Source: Simplicispira suum (lineage in GTDB: Bacteria > Pseudomonadota > Gammaproteobacteria > Burkholderiales > Burkholderiaceae_C). Taken from it: 64,000 nucleotides of DNA. The position numbers and the translations under genes were made by a program. The notes below the pieces were generated by a model that did no database searches, was not told the origin of the DNA, and saw nothing but the letters and a program-made list of their open reading frames with translations. How positions within the stretch are numbered: position 1 is the stretch's first letter; each line of letters begins with the position of its first letter. The DNA lies in assembly GCF_003008595.1 (NCBI RefSeq), contig NZ_CP027669.1:1240001-1304000 (forward strand), in the 5' to 3' direction. This document shows, in pieces, positions 34,917 to 45,925 of this stretch.

Positions 34917-35575
34917 ATGGGACAAGCTGTTCGCATTTGGGATCTCCCCACCCGGCTCTTTCATTGGGCGTTGGCCGCGCTGGTCGTGGCAAGTATCGTG
35001 ACCGCCAACGTCGGCGGCAATGCCATGGTATGGCATATGCGCAGCGGCTTGGCCATTCTTTCACTCTTGCTGTTTCGTCTGTTGTGGGGCCTGGTAGGCG
35101 GGCACTGGTCTCGCTTTCGCTCCTTCGTGGTTTCCCCAAGAATGGTCTGGCAATACGCACGTGGGCGGGTTGTCGATCCGGCCGGGCACAGCCCACTGGG
35201 GCACTGTCGGTGCTGGGACTGCTGATCGCGCTCGGCCTGCAGGCCAGCGCCGGTTTGTTCAGCGACGACGAGATCGCCTTTTCCGGGCCGTTCACCGCGC
35301 TGGTCTCATCACAGCATGTCGGGCAGGCCACCTGGTTTCACACCGAAGTCGGCAAGTGGATCGTCATTGGGCTGGTGCTGCTGCACGTTCTTGCGATCAC
35401 TTATTACACCTTGGTGCGGCGCAAGAAGCTGGTGCGTCCCATGGTTCTGGGCGACAAGGTGCTGAACGGCGATGTCCCGCCTTCGCGCGACGATGGGCGC
35501 AGCAGGCTGTTGGCGTTGGCACTCTGGACAGTGTGTGCGAGCGGTGTTGCGGCAACAGTGAAGTGGTTGGCTTGA
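34917..35575 (+). CDS. Cytochrome b561 family protein, frameshifted as sequenced
   Basis: Membrane di-haem cytochrome b. From ATG 34917 (MGQAVRIWDLPTRLFHWALA) the frame covers the first two helices with candidate haem His (LFHWAL, WHMRSGLAIL) and breaks at a stop at 35225. The remaining helices continue in another frame (LGLLIALGLQASAGLF, TWFHTEVGKWIVIGLVLLHVLAI) to 35575. Adding one G to the gggg run at 35198-35201 gives HSPLGALSVLGLL and a continuous protein of about 219 residues. Probably a base-calling error. The divergent cytochrome c' is its likely electron partner. Confidence 0.88.
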
Positions 35576-35633
35576 AGGGGCTTCGCCGCTTGTTTTACAC
35601 TGCATTCCCCATTGTTTAGAGGCCCTTAGGCTT

Positions 35634-36125
35634 GTGCAGACCCCTTCTGTGATCGTTCCCAACCCTGTCGGCCCAGAGGCACTGGTCATCGTCCGCGCGC
35701 TGTTTGAGGAATATGCTGCCAGCCTCACTGTCGATCTGTGTTTCCAGAATTTTCGCGAAGAGCTTGATGAACTGCCTGGCGAGTACGCGCCCCCAAGAGG
35801 CGCCCTGCTGCTGGCACTCGTCGATGGCGTGCCGGCCGGTTGCTGCGCGCTGCGTCCCATAGACAGCACGGACTATCCCAATGCGTCTGAGATGAAGCGC
35901 CTGTTCGTGCGCAAAGCCTTTCGCGGCTTTGGCCTGGGGCGCCAATTGAGCGAGGGCATTCTTGATGCCGCGCGCCAGGCTGGCTACACCAGCGTGCTGC
36001 TCGATACGCTGGACGAAATGGAATCGGCGCGCGCACTCTACAACGAACTCGGTTTCGTAGAGATTCCACCTTATTACCACAACCCGATTGCGGGCGCGCA
36101 CTACCTCAAGGCAGACATTCTGTAG
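35634..36125 (+). CDS. GNAT family N-acetyltransferase
   Basis: 163 residues from GTG 35634. GNAT fold with the acetyl-CoA loop VRKAFRGFGLGRQLSEGIL (R/QxxGxG/A form) and the C-terminal GYTSVLLDTLDEMESARALYNELGFVEIPPYYHNP. The FVEIPPYY ending is typical of a subgroup of small-molecule or peptide acetyltransferases. The substrate is not predictable. It converges on the S10 operon terminator. Confidence 0.9.
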   Translation: MQTPSVIVPNPVGPEALVIVRALFEEYAASLTVDLCFQNFREELDELPGEYAPPRGALLLALVDGVPAGCCALRPIDSTDYPNASEMKRLFVRKAFRGFGLGRQLSEGILDAARQAGYTSVLLDTLDEMESARALYNELGFVEIPPYYHNPIAGAHYLKADIL

Positions 36126-36128
36126 CTC

Positions 36129-36157
36129 AAAAAAAACGGCCCAACAACGTGGGCCGT
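36129..36157 (-). terminator. Rho-independent terminator after rpsQ (end of S10 operon)
   Basis: On the minus strand ACGGCCCA/TGGGCCGT (36136-36143 with 36150-36157) closes a 6-nt loop and is followed by eight T (36129-36136 as A). A second stem with a 4-nt loop (36164-36181, CTGCGCC/GGCGCAG) stands just upstream. The S10 operon therefore ends after rpsQ here. Confidence 0.88.
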
Positions 36158-36194
36158 CTTGCGCTGCGCCGAAAGGCGCAGGATGTCTGCAGTA

Positions 36195-36464
36195 TCAGAC
36201 CAAAGCGGCCTTTGTCACCAGCTTGGTGGCAACCCAGTTCTTGGTCTTGGACAGCGGACGGCTTTCGGTGATTTCAATCACGTCGCCGGTCTTGTACTCG
36301 TTGTTTTCATCGTGCGCGTGGTACTTGCTCGACTTGCCGACGATCTTGCCGTACAGCTCGTGCTTCACACGGCGCTCGATCAGCACCGTCACGGTTTTTT
36401 CACGCTTGTCGCTGACCACCTTGCCAACCAAGGTGCGCTTGAGGGATTTTTTAGCTTCCGTCAT
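36195..36464 (-). CDS. rpsQ: 30S ribosomal protein S17
   Basis: S17, 89 residues, primary binding protein of 16S rRNA. OB-fold signature [24 protein letters not shown] and [20 protein letters not shown]. Last gene of the S10 operon in this genome; no rplN follows, and a terminator stands 38 nt downstream. Confidence 0.97.
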   Translation of the reverse strand: MTEAKKSLKRTLVGKVVSDKREKTVTVLIERRVKHELYGKIVGKSSKYHAHDENNEYKTGDVIEITESRPLSKTKNWVATKLVTKAALV

Positions 36465-36473
36465 GTGTGCTCC

Positions 36474-36668
36474 TTACTTGGCGGCTTGCTTTTGGGCAAG
36501 GATGGTTTTGGCGCGGGCAATGTCACGGCGCGTGGTGCGCAGCGTGCCGGTATTGCCCAGTTGTTGCGTGGCTTTTTGCATGCGCAGTCCGAAATGGGCC
36601 TTTTGCAGGGCCTTGATTTCGTCCTTGAGGCCGGCGACGTCTTTTTGGCGGAGTTCAGCAGTATTCAT
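36474..36668 (-). CDS. rpmC: 50S ribosomal protein L29
   Basis: L29, 64 residues, at the polypeptide exit tunnel. Two-helix protein [20 protein letters not shown] ending [14 protein letters not shown]. The start at ATG 36668 is set by GGAG 8 nt upstream; the in-frame codon at 36689 would overlap the end of rplP. Confidence 0.96.
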   Translation of the reverse strand: MNTAELRQKDVAGLKDEIKALQKAHFGLRMQKATQQLGNTGTLRTTRRDIARAKTILAQKQAAK

Positions 36669-36685
36669 ATCAGTTTCTCCTGAAT

Positions 36686-37102
36686 TCACTGGCCCACCAT
36701 GCGTGCCACAAATGTGGTGCGCAGGGGAAGCTTGGCAGCCGCCAGGCGAAAGGCTTCGCGGGCGAGTTCTTCGGGCACGCCGATAATCTCGAACACAATC
36801 TTGCCGGGCTGGATTTCGGCGACGTAGAACTCGGGGTTGCCCTTGCCGTTACCCATACGCACTTCTGCAGGTTTGGCGGAAATAGGCTTGTCCGGGAACA
36901 CACGGATCCAGATGCGGCCACCACGCTTGACGTGGCGGGAGATGGCGCGGCGAGCAGCCTCGATCTGGCGGGCCGTCAGACGGCCGCGATCGGTGCACTT
37001 GAGACCGAAATCACCGAACGCGACCGAGTTACCCCGGGTTGCGATGCCAGTGTTGCGGCCCTTCTGCTCCTTGCGGTATTTGCGGCGAGCGGGTTGCAGC
37101 AT
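36686..37102 (-). CDS. rplP: 50S ribosomal protein L16
   Basis: L16, 138 residues, helps form the A-site region of the 50S subunit. Starts [49 protein letters not shown] is the conserved core around the Arg that is hydroxylated in E. coli. It lies 3 nt after rpsC. Confidence 0.97.
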   Translation of the reverse strand: MLQPARRKYRKEQKGRNTGIATRGNSVAFGDFGLKCTDRGRLTARQIEAARRAISRHVKRGGRIWIRVFPDKPISAKPAEVRMGNGKGNPEFYVAEIQPGKIVFEIIGVPEELAREAFRLAAAKLPLRTTFVARMVGQ

Positions 37103-37105
37103 GTT

Positions 37106-37999
37106 TTATTCTCCTTTTCCGTCCGCTGCTGTAGCGGGCGCGTCAACTTTGCGAACGCGCTTAACGGGGGTTGGTTCGGCGCCACCGGCGCCAGCGGGCT
37201 TGTCGCTGCCATCGGCAGGCGCCACGTTGGTAGCGGCTGGGCGGCGCGGCGCGCCACGGCCTGGACCCGCACCTGGACCGCGATCGCCACCAGGGCGGCC
37301 ATCACGGCGCGGGCCACGGGGACGGCGCTCGTCGTCGGGACGCGGGGTCTCGACGGCGGGCAGGTCGCCCCGACCCAGCGTATCGCCCTTGTAGACCCAG
37401 ACCTTGACGCCGATGACGCCGTAGGTGGTCTTGGCTTCCGAGGTGCCATAGTCGATATCGGCGCGCAGCGTGTGAAGTGGCACGCGACCTTCGCGGTACC
37501 ACTCGCAGCGGGCGATTTCAATACCATTGAGGCGACCCGACGACATGATCTTGATGCCCAGGGCACCCAGACGCATGGCGTTTTGCATGGCGCGCTTCAT
37601 GGCGCGGCGGAACATGATGCGCTTCTCGAGCTGCTGGGTGATCGAGTCGGCAATCAGCTTGGCATCGATTTCGGGCTTGCGCACTTCTTCGATGTTCACT
37701 GCGACCGGCACGCCCAAACGCGTAGCGAGTTCGCGCTTGAGGTTCTCGATGTCCTCGCCCTTCTTGCCGATCACCACGCCCGGGCGCGCCGAGTAAATGG
37801 TGATGCGGGCGTTCTTGGCGGGGCGCTCGATCAGGATGCGCGAGACGGCGGCGTTCTTCAGCTTGGCCTTGAGGTACTCACGCACCTTGATGTCTTCGGC
37901 CAGCATGCCGGCGAAATCGCGGTTGCTTGCGTACCAACGGCTTGACCAGTTGCGGGTAACCGCAAGACGGAAGCCGGTAGGATGGATTTTTTGTCCCAT
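37106..37999 (-). CDS. rpsC: 30S ribosomal protein S3 with long C-terminal extension
   Basis: S3, 297 residues against 233 in E. coli. Residues 1-212 are the normal protein ([20 protein letters not shown], the KH motif [38 protein letters not shown]). From about residue 215 a tail of roughly 80 residues follows, rich in Pro, Arg, Gly and Asp ([19 protein letters not shown]) and closing with an Ala/Lys/Pro segment, likely disordered and RNA-binding. S3 lines the mRNA entry channel and has helicase activity. Related betaproteobacteria also carry tails, to my knowledge. Confidence 0.96.
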   Translation of the reverse strand: MGQKIHPTGFRLAVTRNWSSRWYASNRDFAGMLAEDIKVREYLKAKLKNAAVSRILIERPAKNARITIYSARPGVVIGKKGEDIENLKRELATRLGVPVAVNIEEVRKPEIDAKLIADSITQQLEKRIMFRRAMKRAMQNAMRLGALGIKIMSSGRLNGIEIARCEWYREGRVPLHTLRADIDYGTSEAKTTYGVIGVKVWVYKGDTLGRGDLPAVETPRPDDERRPRGPRRDGRPGGDRGPGAGPGRGAPRRPAATNVAPADGSDKPAGAGGAEPTPVKRVRKVDAPATAADGKGE

Positions 38000-38014
38000 A
38001 GTCTTTCCAGGCCT

Positions 38015-38347
38015 TTAGTTGCCAACCGTCACGTACACATGGCACGTGGGCTTGCTGATGCGGTTGCCGCGGCCTTTGGCGCGCGCGGTGAAACGCTTGA
38101 GCGTGGTGCCTTGCTCGACATAGATGGTTTTCACCTTCAACTCGTCGATGTCGGCGCCGTCGTTGTGCTCAGCGTTGGCGATGGCGGACTCCAGAACCTT
38201 GCGAACGATTCCCGCAGCTTTTTTCTGCGTGAAGTTCAGGATGTTCAGGGCCTGATCCACCTTTTTGCCACGGATCAAGTCCGCGACCAGACGGCCTTTG
38301 TCGACCGACAGACGGACGCCCCGAAGGACTGCACGTGTTTCAGACAT
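38015..38347 (-). CDS. rplV: 50S ribosomal protein L22
   Basis: L22, 110 residues, whose beta hairpin lines the exit tunnel. [27 protein letters not shown] at the N-terminus and the hairpin region [27 protein letters not shown] near the C-terminus look wild type (no macrolide-resistance deletion). Confidence 0.97.
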   Translation of the reverse strand: MSETRAVLRGVRLSVDKGRLVADLIRGKKVDQALNILNFTQKKAAGIVRKVLESAIANAEHNDGADIDELKVKTIYVEQGTTLKRFTARAKGRGNRISKPTCHVYVTVGN

Positions 38348-38356
38348 GGTCGTTCC

Positions 38357-38632
38357 TTATTTCTTGACTTTTTTGTCAGCGGGGTGACCTTTGAAGGTGC
38401 GCGTCAGGGCGAATTCGCCCAGCTTGTGGCCCACCATCTGGTCGGTGATATAGACCGGCACGTGCTGCTTGCCGTTGTGCACAGCAATCGTCAGGCCGAT
38501 GAAGTCGGGAAGAACCATGGAGCGGCGCGACCAGGTCTTGACGGGCTTCTTGTCCTTGGTGGCAATGGCTTTTTCAACCTTGGCCAACAAATGGTGGTCA
38601 ACGAACGGACCTTTTTTGAGAGAGCGAGTCAT
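38357..38632 (-). CDS. rpsS: 30S ribosomal protein S19
   Basis: S19, 91 residues, in the head of the small subunit with S13. [20 protein letters not shown] and [29 protein letters not shown] are diagnostic. It lies 10 nt after rplB in the standard order. Confidence 0.97.
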   Translation of the reverse strand: MTRSLKKGPFVDHHLLAKVEKAIATKDKKPVKTWSRRSMVLPDFIGLTIAVHNGKQHVPVYITDQMVGHKLGEFALTRTFKGHPADKKVKK

Positions 38633-38642
38633 TGGCTATCCC

Positions 38643-39467
38643 TTATTTTTTGCGACGCGAAACAATCATGTTCTGCGTGCGCTTGTTGTTGCGGGTGCGA
38701 TAACCCTTGGTCAGGTTGCCCCACGGATCGACCGCATGGCGGCCTTCGCCGGTGCGGCCTTCACCACCACCGTGCGGGTGATCGACCGGGTTCATGGCAA
38801 CGCCACGCACCGTCGGACGAATACCCATCCAGCGCTTGACACCGGCCTTGCCCAGTTGGCGCAGGCTGTGCTCTTCGTTGGCCACTTCACCAATGGTTGC
38901 GCGGCATTCAATGCTGATGCGGCGCACTTCACCCGAGCGCATGCGCACCTGGGCGTACATGGATTCGCGTGCCAGCAGCGTTGCCGAAGCGCCGGCCGAA
39001 CGGGCGATCTGCGCACCAGCACCGGGCTTGAGCTCGATGCAGTGGATCGTGGAGCCCACGGGGATGTTGCGGATTGGCAATGTATTGCCAGCGCGGATCG
39101 GCGCCTCGGATCCGGACATCAGCGTACTGCCAACTTCCAGACCGCGCGGGGCGATGATGTAGCGGCGCTCGCCGTCGGCGTAGCACACCAGAGCGATGTG
39201 GGCCGTGCGGTTCGGGTCGTATTCAATGCGCTCAACTTTGGCAGCGATACCGTCTTTGTTGCGCTTGAAATCCACCAGGCGATAGTGGTGCTTGTGACCC
39301 CCGCCCTTGTGGCGCGTCGTGATGTGACCGTTGTTGTTGCGGCCGGCCTTCTGGAACTGGGGCTCCAGCAGGGGCGCATAGCCATCACCCTTGTACAGGT
39401 GATCGCGCGTGACCTTCACCACGGCACGTTGGCCGGGCGAGGTGGGTTTCATCTTGATGACAGCCAT
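38643..39467 (-). CDS. rplB: 50S ribosomal protein L2
   Basis: L2, 274 residues, needed for peptidyl transferase activity and subunit joining. The signature [17 protein letters not shown] with the essential His is intact, and the C-terminus carries [20 protein letters not shown]. It lies 3 nt after rplW. Confidence 0.98.
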   Translation of the reverse strand: MAVIKMKPTSPGQRAVVKVTRDHLYKGDGYAPLLEPQFQKAGRNNNGHITTRHKGGGHKHHYRLVDFKRNKDGIAAKVERIEYDPNRTAHIALVCYADGERRYIIAPRGLEVGSTLMSGSEAPIRAGNTLPIRNIPVGSTIHCIELKPGAGAQIARSAGASATLLARESMYAQVRMRSGEVRRISIECRATIGEVANEEHSLRQLGKAGVKRWMGIRPTVRGVAMNPVDHPHGGGEGRTGEGRHAVDPWGNLTKGYRTRNNKRTQNMIVSRRKK

Positions 39468-39470
39468 GAT

Positions 39471-39785
39471 TTACGCGGCCTCCCCGGACAGGTTCAGCTC
39501 TTGACCTGGCTTGAGCGTCACATAGGCCTTGCGCACGTTGTCGCGACGGCCCATGGTCTTGCCAAAACGCTTGGTCTTGCCTTTGGTGTTGAGTACCGAG
39601 ACACCCTTGACTTCCACCTTGAACATCAGTTCTACAGCGGCCTTGATCTCGTGCTTGGTGGCGCTCTGCAGCACCTTGAACGTCACAGCATTGGACTTCT
39701 CAGCAACCATGGTGGCCTTTTCGGACACGATGGGAGCCACGAGAACTTGCATCAGACGGCCTTCGTCAAACTTGAGCGTGCTCAT
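39471..39785 (-). CDS. rplW: 50S ribosomal protein L23
   Basis: L23, 104 residues, at the tunnel exit where SRP and trigger factor dock. [20 protein letters not shown] and [20 protein letters not shown] are typical. Its ATG overlaps the rplD stop (ATGA). Confidence 0.97.
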   Translation of the reverse strand: MSTLKFDEGRLMQVLVAPIVSEKATMVAEKSNAVTFKVLQSATKHEIKAAVELMFKVEVKGVSVLNTKGKTKRFGKTMGRRDNVRKAYVTLKPGQELNLSGEAA

Positions 39786-40402
39786 GCGAACATCTCCTTG
39801 AGTTGGTCGATTGCGGCCTTGGTGACGATGACCTTCTTGTAGTGCACCAGCGACACCGGATCGGCGTAACGGGGTTCCACCACGTACACGTTGACCAGAT
39901 TGCGCGAGGCCAAGTACAGGTTTTCGTCGACTTCGTCGGCGATCACCATCACGGACTCCAGGTTCATGGCCTTGAACTTGTCGGCCAGCACCTTGGTCTT
40001 GGGCGAATCGAGCTTCATCGAATCAACCACGGCCAGGCGGCCTTCGCGCGCCAGTTGCGAGAAGATGGCCGCCATACCAGCGCGGTACATCTTCTTGTTG
40101 ATTTTTTGCGTGAAGTTTTCGTCGGGCATGTTCGGAAAAATCCGACCACCTCCGCGCCACAGCGGCGAGGACGTCATACCGGCGCGGGCGCGACCCGTAC
40201 CCTTTTGCTTGAAAGGCTTCTTGGTCGAGTGGCGAACCTGCTCACGGTCCTTCTGGGCACGGGTGCCCTGGCGGCCATTGGCGCGGTAAGCGACCACGAT
40301 CTGGTGCACCAGATCTTCGTTGTATGCGCGACCAAACACGGTCTCGGGGACGTCGAGCTTCGCTGAGCCCTGGCCTTGATCATTGAGGAGTTCGAGCTGC
40401 AT
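39782..40402 (-). CDS. rplD: 50S ribosomal protein L4
   Basis: L4, 206 residues, tunnel constriction protein; in E. coli it also represses the S10 operon. The extended loop [29 protein letters not shown] is conserved and shows no macrolide-resistance change. It starts one base into the rplC stop (TGATG). Confidence 0.97.
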   Translation of the reverse strand: MQLELLNDQGQGSAKLDVPETVFGRAYNEDLVHQIVVAYRANGRQGTRAQKDREQVRHSTKKPFKQKGTGRARAGMTSSPLWRGGGRIFPNMPDENFTQKINKKMYRAGMAAIFSQLAREGRLAVVDSMKLDSPKTKVLADKFKAMNLESVMVIADEVDENLYLASRNLVNVYVVEPRYADPVSLVHYKKVIVTKAAIDQLKEMFA

Positions 40403-41076
40403 CAGTTCGCTCCTTTGGCAGCGGTGGCCTTGATGGCGGGACGCACCGTGACGAACCCACCTTTGGAGCCCGGAACAGCGCCCTTGATCAAGAGCAGTTG
40501 GCGTGCTTCGTCGATACGAACCACGTCGAGATTTTGGGTGGTGACGGTTTCGTCGCCCATGTGGCCGGTCATGCGCTTGCCTGGAAACACGCGGCCCGGG
40601 TCTTGCGCCATACCAATGGAGCCGGGCACGTTGTGCGAACGGCTGTTACCGTGCGACGCGCGCTGCGAGCTCATGTTGTGGCGCTTGATGGTGCCGGCAA
40701 AGCCTTTACCAATCGAAGTACCTTGCACGTCGACCTTCTGACCGACGGTGAACAGGTCGGCCACAGGAACCGTGCTGCCTGCGGCATACTTGCCGGCGAC
40801 GTCAGCGGTAACGCGGAATTCCTGGATGATTTCGCCAGCTTCAACACCCGCCTTGGCAAGGTGCCCCGCAGCGGGCTTGGTGACGCGGGAGGCCCGGCGC
40901 GCACCGAACGTGACTTGCAAGGCCACGTAGCCATCGTTCTCTTGGGTTTTGACCTGGGTGACGCGGTTGTTGGATACGTCGACCACCGTGACGGGAACTG
41001 CGTCCCCTTCATCGGTGAACAAGCGCATCATGCCAACCTTGCGGCCCAGCAACCCGAGGGAGTTGCTCAGACTCAT
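40402..41076 (-). CDS. rplC: 50S ribosomal protein L3
   Basis: L3, 224 residues from ATG 41076, chosen because GGAG lies 6-9 nt upstream and the N-terminus [20 protein letters not shown] fits the family. The conserved core [17 protein letters not shown] and the Gln methylated by PrmB region ([19 protein letters not shown]) are visible. It is preceded by a 221-nt leader with its own promoter, separate from rpsJ. Confidence 0.97.
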   Translation of the reverse strand: MSLSNSLGLLGRKVGMMRLFTDEGDAVPVTVVDVSNNRVTQVKTQENDGYVALQVTFGARRASRVTKPAAGHLAKAGVEAGEIIQEFRVTADVAGKYAAGSTVPVADLFTVGQKVDVQGTSIGKGFAGTIKRHNMSSQRASHGNSRSHNVPGSIGMAQDPGRVFPGKRMTGHMGDETVTTQNLDVVRIDEARQLLLIKGAVPGSKGGFVTVRPAIKATAAKGAN

Positions 41077-41218
41077 TTGTTTCTCCAAAACTCTCACCGC
41101 CGCGACTGCAATTGGCCCCGGCGTTGCGCATGAACGCGCATGAAAGACGGTTGATAAAACTCCACCCCTGAAAATACACTGCGCGCATAAAAAGCGCGCA
41201 AAAAAGGCGAAGCCACAA

Positions 41219-41254
41219 AGTATAACGCGAACTCACCCTTAAGGCAAGTTCGCG
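41219..41254 (-). promoter_or_regulatory. Strong sigma-70 promoter with inverted repeat upstream of rplC
   Basis: The minus strand reads TTGCCT (41242-41247), a 17-nt spacer, then TATACT (41219-41224), an almost ideal housekeeping promoter 143 nt before rplC. An 8-bp inverted repeat cgcgaact/agttcgcg (41226-41233 and 41247-41254) covers the spacer and the -35 element, so a protein bound there would block the promoter. A second dyad (gcgcgc...gcgcgc, 41181-41199) lies in the leader. Confidence 0.7.
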
Positions 41255-41297
41255 TATTTTGTGCAAGCCCCCGTGGTGCGGGGCCGACAGCGCAGTC

Positions 41298-41609
41298 TTA
41301 CTGCAGCTTGATTTCGACGTCCACGCCTGCGGGCAGATCGAGTTTCATCAGCGCGTCCACCGTCTTGTCGGTGGGGTCGACGATGTCCATCAGACGCTGG
41401 TGCGTGCGGATTTCGAGCTGGTCGCGGCTGGTTTTGTTGACGTGCGGCGAGCGCAGGATGTCAAAACGCTTCATGCGCGTCGGCAGGGGCACAGGACCCT
41501 TGACGATGGCGCCTGTGCGCTTGGCGGTGTCGACAATTTCGGCTGCGGACTGGTCGATCAATTTGTAATCGAACGCCTTGAGGCGGATGCGAATTTTTTG
41601 CTTGGACAT
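41298..41609 (-). CDS. rpsJ: 30S ribosomal protein S10
   Basis: S10, 103 residues ([20 protein letters not shown], with the signature [29 protein letters not shown]). It also acts as NusE, the partner of NusB and NusG in antitermination. It lies 27 nt after tuf copy 2 and is separated from rplC by a promoter region, so it belongs with the str transcript at least in part. Confidence 0.97.
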   Translation of the reverse strand: MSKQKIRIRLKAFDYKLIDQSAAEIVDTAKRTGAIVKGPVPLPTRMKRFDILRSPHVNKTSRDQLEIRTHQRLMDIVDPTDKTVDALMKLDLPAGVDVEIKLQ

Positions 41610-41635
41610 GGCAAGTTCCTGTGTGCGCTTAAAAC

Positions 41636-42826
<1,191 letters not shown>

Positions 42827-42934
42827 TTTCAATTCTCCAAAGAGCAATGCCTGTGTGTGGGTTTAACGTCTGCACCCGGTTGCTTGATCGCCCCGCACAG
42901 GACAACGGGACGGCACCGAATCGCAGATTGCAAA

Positions 42935-43005
42935 AACTATTTGCTATCCAATCGATAGCTGCTAGCGCTTTCTAAATAAGCGCTAGAGGCCATTTTGGCC
43001 ATGAA
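42935..43005 (+). repeat. Dispersed palindromic repeat, copy D (between fusA and tuf)
   Basis: Plus-oriented copy: gctatccaatcgatagct, then ctagcgctt (42962-42970) and aagcgctag (42978-42986) as a perfect 9-bp palindrome, then aggccattttgg. It lies inside the str operon. The same 273-nt gap also holds an 8-bp stem ggggacag/ctgtcccc (43063-43070 with 43086-43093) just after the fusA stop, without a T run. Confidence 0.8.
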
Positions 43006-43099
43006 TTCATCTGGCCAGGGGGAGCCGAACAGCAGCGCTGATTGGACTCCTACCCAGCCAGAGGGGACAGCGCAGCAGAGCTGGTCTGTCCCCAAGGAC

Positions 43100-45202
43100 T
43101 TATTTGGTCCTTGCCGCCATGATGGCTTCAGACACGTTGCGCGGAGCTTCCGAGTAGTGCTTGAATTCCATCGTATAGGTCGCGCGGCCTTGCGTGGCCG
43201 AACGCAGCGTGGTGGAGTAGCCAAACATTTCCGACAGCGGCACTTCCGCCTTGATCGCCTTGCCACCACCGACCATGTCGTCCATGCCCTGGACCATGCC
43301 GCGGCGGCTGGACAAGTCGCCCATCACGTTGCCGGCGTAGTCTTCAGGTGTCTCGACTTCCACGGCCATCATCGGCTCGAGGATGACGGGATTGGCCTTG
43401 CGGCAGCCTTCCTTGAAGCCAAAAATGGCAGCCATCTTGAACGCCAGTTCGTTCGAGTCCACATCGTGGTACGAACCGAAGTGCAGAGTGACTTTCACGT
43501 CCACCACCGGGTAGCCCGCCAACACGCCTTGCGTGACGGCTTCGTTGATGCCCTTCTCGACGGCAGGAATGTATTCGCGTGGCACCACGCCGCCCTTGAT
43601 GGCGTCGACGAACTCGATGCCCTTGCCTGGCTCGTTCGGCTCGATCTTGAGCACCACGTGACCGTACTGGCCCTTGCCGCCCGACTGACGCACGAATTTG
43701 CCTTCGGCATCTTCGATGGTCTTGCGGATGGTTTCGCGGTACGCCACCTGGGGCTTGCCGACGTTGGCTTCCACACCAAATTCGCGCTTCATGCGGTCGA
43801 CCAGAATTTCCAGATGCAACTCGCCCATGCCGGAAATGATGGTCTGGCCCGATTCTTCGTCGGTGCGGACACGGAACGAAGGGTCTTCTGCAGCAAGGCG
43901 CTGCAGGGCAATACCCATTTTTTCCTGGTCTGCCTTGGTCTTGGGCTCCACTGCTTGTGAGATCACAGGCTCGGGGAACACCATCCGCTCCAAAATGATC
44001 GGGGAACCGACGTCACTCAAAGTTTCACCGGTAGTGACGTCCTTGAGGCCCACGCATGCGGCGATATCACCAGCGCGGATTTCATCGACCTCCTGGCGCT
44101 CATTGGCATGCATCTGCACGATCCGGCCAATGCGCTCCTTCTTTCCCTTGACGGAGTTGTAGACGGTATCGCCCTTGCTCAACACACCCGAATACACGCG
44201 CACAAACGTGAGCTGGCCGACGAAGGGGTCGGTCATCAACTTGAACGCCAATGCAGAGAACTTCTCATTGTCATCCGCCTTGCGGGTGATCGGGTTCTCG
44301 TCTTCGTCGGTGCCCTTGACATCAGGGATGTCGGTAGGCGCCGGCAAAAAGTCCAGCACGGCGTCCAGCATGCGCTGCACACCCTTGTTCTTGAACGCAG
44401 TGCCGCACAACATAGGCTGGATTTCGCAGGCGATGGTGCGCGCGCGGATACCGGCGATGATTTCCTCTTCCGAGAGCGAACCCTCTTCCAGGTACTTGTT
44501 CATCAACTCTTCGTTCGCTTCCGCAGCCGACTCGACCATCTTGTCGTGCCACTCCTTGCAGACATCGGCCAATTCGGCAGGAATCTCGCGGTACTCGAAC
44601 TTCATGCCTTGCGAGGCCTCGTCCCAGTAAATGGCCTTCATCTTGATGAGGTCGACCACGCCTTCAAATTTGTCTTCCGCACCAATGGGCACCACGATCG
44701 GCACCGGGCTGGCCTTCAGGCGCAGCTTCATGCCTTCGACGACCTTGAAGAAGTTGGCTCCGGTCCGGTCCATCTTGTTCACGAAGGCAAGACGCGGCAC
44801 GTGGTGCTTGTTGGCCTGGCGCCAGACCGTCTCCGACTGCGGCTGCACGCCACCGACGGCGCAATACACCATGACCGCACCGTCGAGCACGCGCATGGAG
44901 CGCTCAACTTCAATCGTGAAGTCCACGTGACCAGGGGTGTCGATGATGTTGATACGGTGCTCGGGACGGGACAGATCCATGCCCTTCCAGAAACAGGTCA
45001 CTGCAGACGAGGTAATCGTGATGCCGCGCTCCTGCTCCTGCTCCATCCAGTCGGTGGTGGCAGCACCGTCGTGCACTTCGCCCAGCTTATGGGTCACGCC
45101 AGTGTAGAAAAGAATACGCTCAGACGTGGTGGTTTTGCCAGCGTCGATGTGGGCCGAGATACCGATGTTGCGGTAACGGGCAATGGGGGTCTTGCGAGCC
45201 AT
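43100..45202 (-). CDS. fusA: Elongation factor G
   Basis: EF-G, 700 residues, the translocase GTPase. G motifs [30 protein letters not shown] and [10 protein letters not shown] are present, followed by domains II-V ending [22 protein letters not shown]. The gene lies between rpsG and tuf, 85 nt after rpsG. Full length and intact. Confidence 0.98.
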   Translation of the reverse strand: MARKTPIARYRNIGISAHIDAGKTTTSERILFYTGVTHKLGEVHDGAATTDWMEQEQERGITITSSAVTCFWKGMDLSRPEHRINIIDTPGHVDFTIEVERSMRVLDGAVMVYCAVGGVQPQSETVWRQANKHHVPRLAFVNKMDRTGANFFKVVEGMKLRLKASPVPIVVPIGAEDKFEGVVDLIKMKAIYWDEASQGMKFEYREIPAELADVCKEWHDKMVESAAEANEELMNKYLEEGSLSEEEIIAGIRARTIACEIQPMLCGTAFKNKGVQRMLDAVLDFLPAPTDIPDVKGTDEDENPITRKADDNEKFSALAFKLMTDPFVGQLTFVRVYSGVLSKGDTVYNSVKGKKERIGRIVQMHANERQEVDEIRAGDIAACVGLKDVTTGETLSDVGSPIILERMVFPEPVISQAVEPKTKADQEKMGIALQRLAAEDPSFRVRTDEESGQTIISGMGELHLEILVDRMKREFGVEANVGKPQVAYRETIRKTIEDAEGKFVRQSGGKGQYGHVVLKIEPNEPGKGIEFVDAIKGGVVPREYIPAVEKGINEAVTQGVLAGYPVVDVKVTLHFGSYHDVDSNELAFKMAAIFGFKEGCRKANPVILEPMMAVEVETPEDYAGNVMGDLSSRRGMVQGMDDMVGGGKAIKAEVPLSEMFGYSTTLRSATQGRATYTMEFKHYSEAPRNVSEAIMAARTK

Positions 45203-45287
45203 GATTTTCTTTCGTTAACGGCTGAAAGCCCGCCCGCTCACCATAGAGCGGCTCGGGCTTCCAACAATCGCAATATGAGGACGAAAC

Positions 45288-45761
45288 TTAGAAGCGGAAG
45301 TGGCTGAACGCCTTGTTCGCTTCGGCCATGCGGTGCACTTCATCACGGCGCTTCATGGCGCCGCCACGACCTTCCGTGGCTTCCAGCAACTCGTTGGCCA
45401 GGCGCTGCGCCATGGACTTCTCACCGCGCTTGCGAGCAGCTTCCTTGATCCAGCGCATCGACAGCGCCAGGCGGCGCACGGGACGCACTTCAACTGGCAC
45501 CTGGTAGTTCGCGCCACCGACGCGACGCGACTTCACTTCAACCATCGGCTTGACGTTGTTGATGGCAACAACGAAGGCTTCCAGCGGGTCTTTGTCAGGG
45601 TGCTTCTTCTCGATGAGGTCCAGCGCGCCGTAAATGATGCGCTCGGCCACAGCTTTTTTGCCGCCTTCCATGATCACGTTCATGAATTTCGACAGCTCTA
45701 CATTGCCGAATTTTGGATCCGGCAGGATTTCACGTTTGGGGACTTCGCGACGACGTGGCAT
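45288..45761 (-). CDS. rpsG: 30S ribosomal protein S7
   Basis: S7, 157 residues, head-assembly protein and in E. coli the repressor of the str operon. [20 protein letters not shown] and [30 protein letters not shown] are diagnostic. It is separated from rpsL by 164 nt, longer than needed and in the position where S7 binds the E. coli str mRNA (the exact site was not checked). Confidence 0.97.
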   Translation of the reverse strand: MPRRREVPKREILPDPKFGNVELSKFMNVIMEGGKKAVAERIIYGALDLIEKKHPDKDPLEAFVVAINNVKPMVEVKSRRVGGANYQVPVEVRPVRRLALSMRWIKEAARKRGEKSMAQRLANELLEATEGRGGAMKRRDEVHRMAEANKAFSHFRF

Positions 45762-45925
45762 TTTTCACCTCAAAATTTGCTTCAGTTGGCGCCTTTTCAG
45801 ACACCGCGAGAGCCATAAAAACTCTCACTTACTCGACCCGCGCAAAAGATTTGCGTTTGGGGTCACTCCGTTTGCGCAGCCCGCCAAGGCATGGCAAACA
45901 CCGATATATCAAACAGGAACCGGGC

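Noticed and set aside
41181-41199. gcgcgc...gcgcgc dyad between rpsJ and rplC as a terminator of rpsJ
   Set aside because: It lies downstream of the rplC promoter -10, so a terminator here would also stop rplC transcription, and the T run is on the wrong side for a simple intrinsic terminator.
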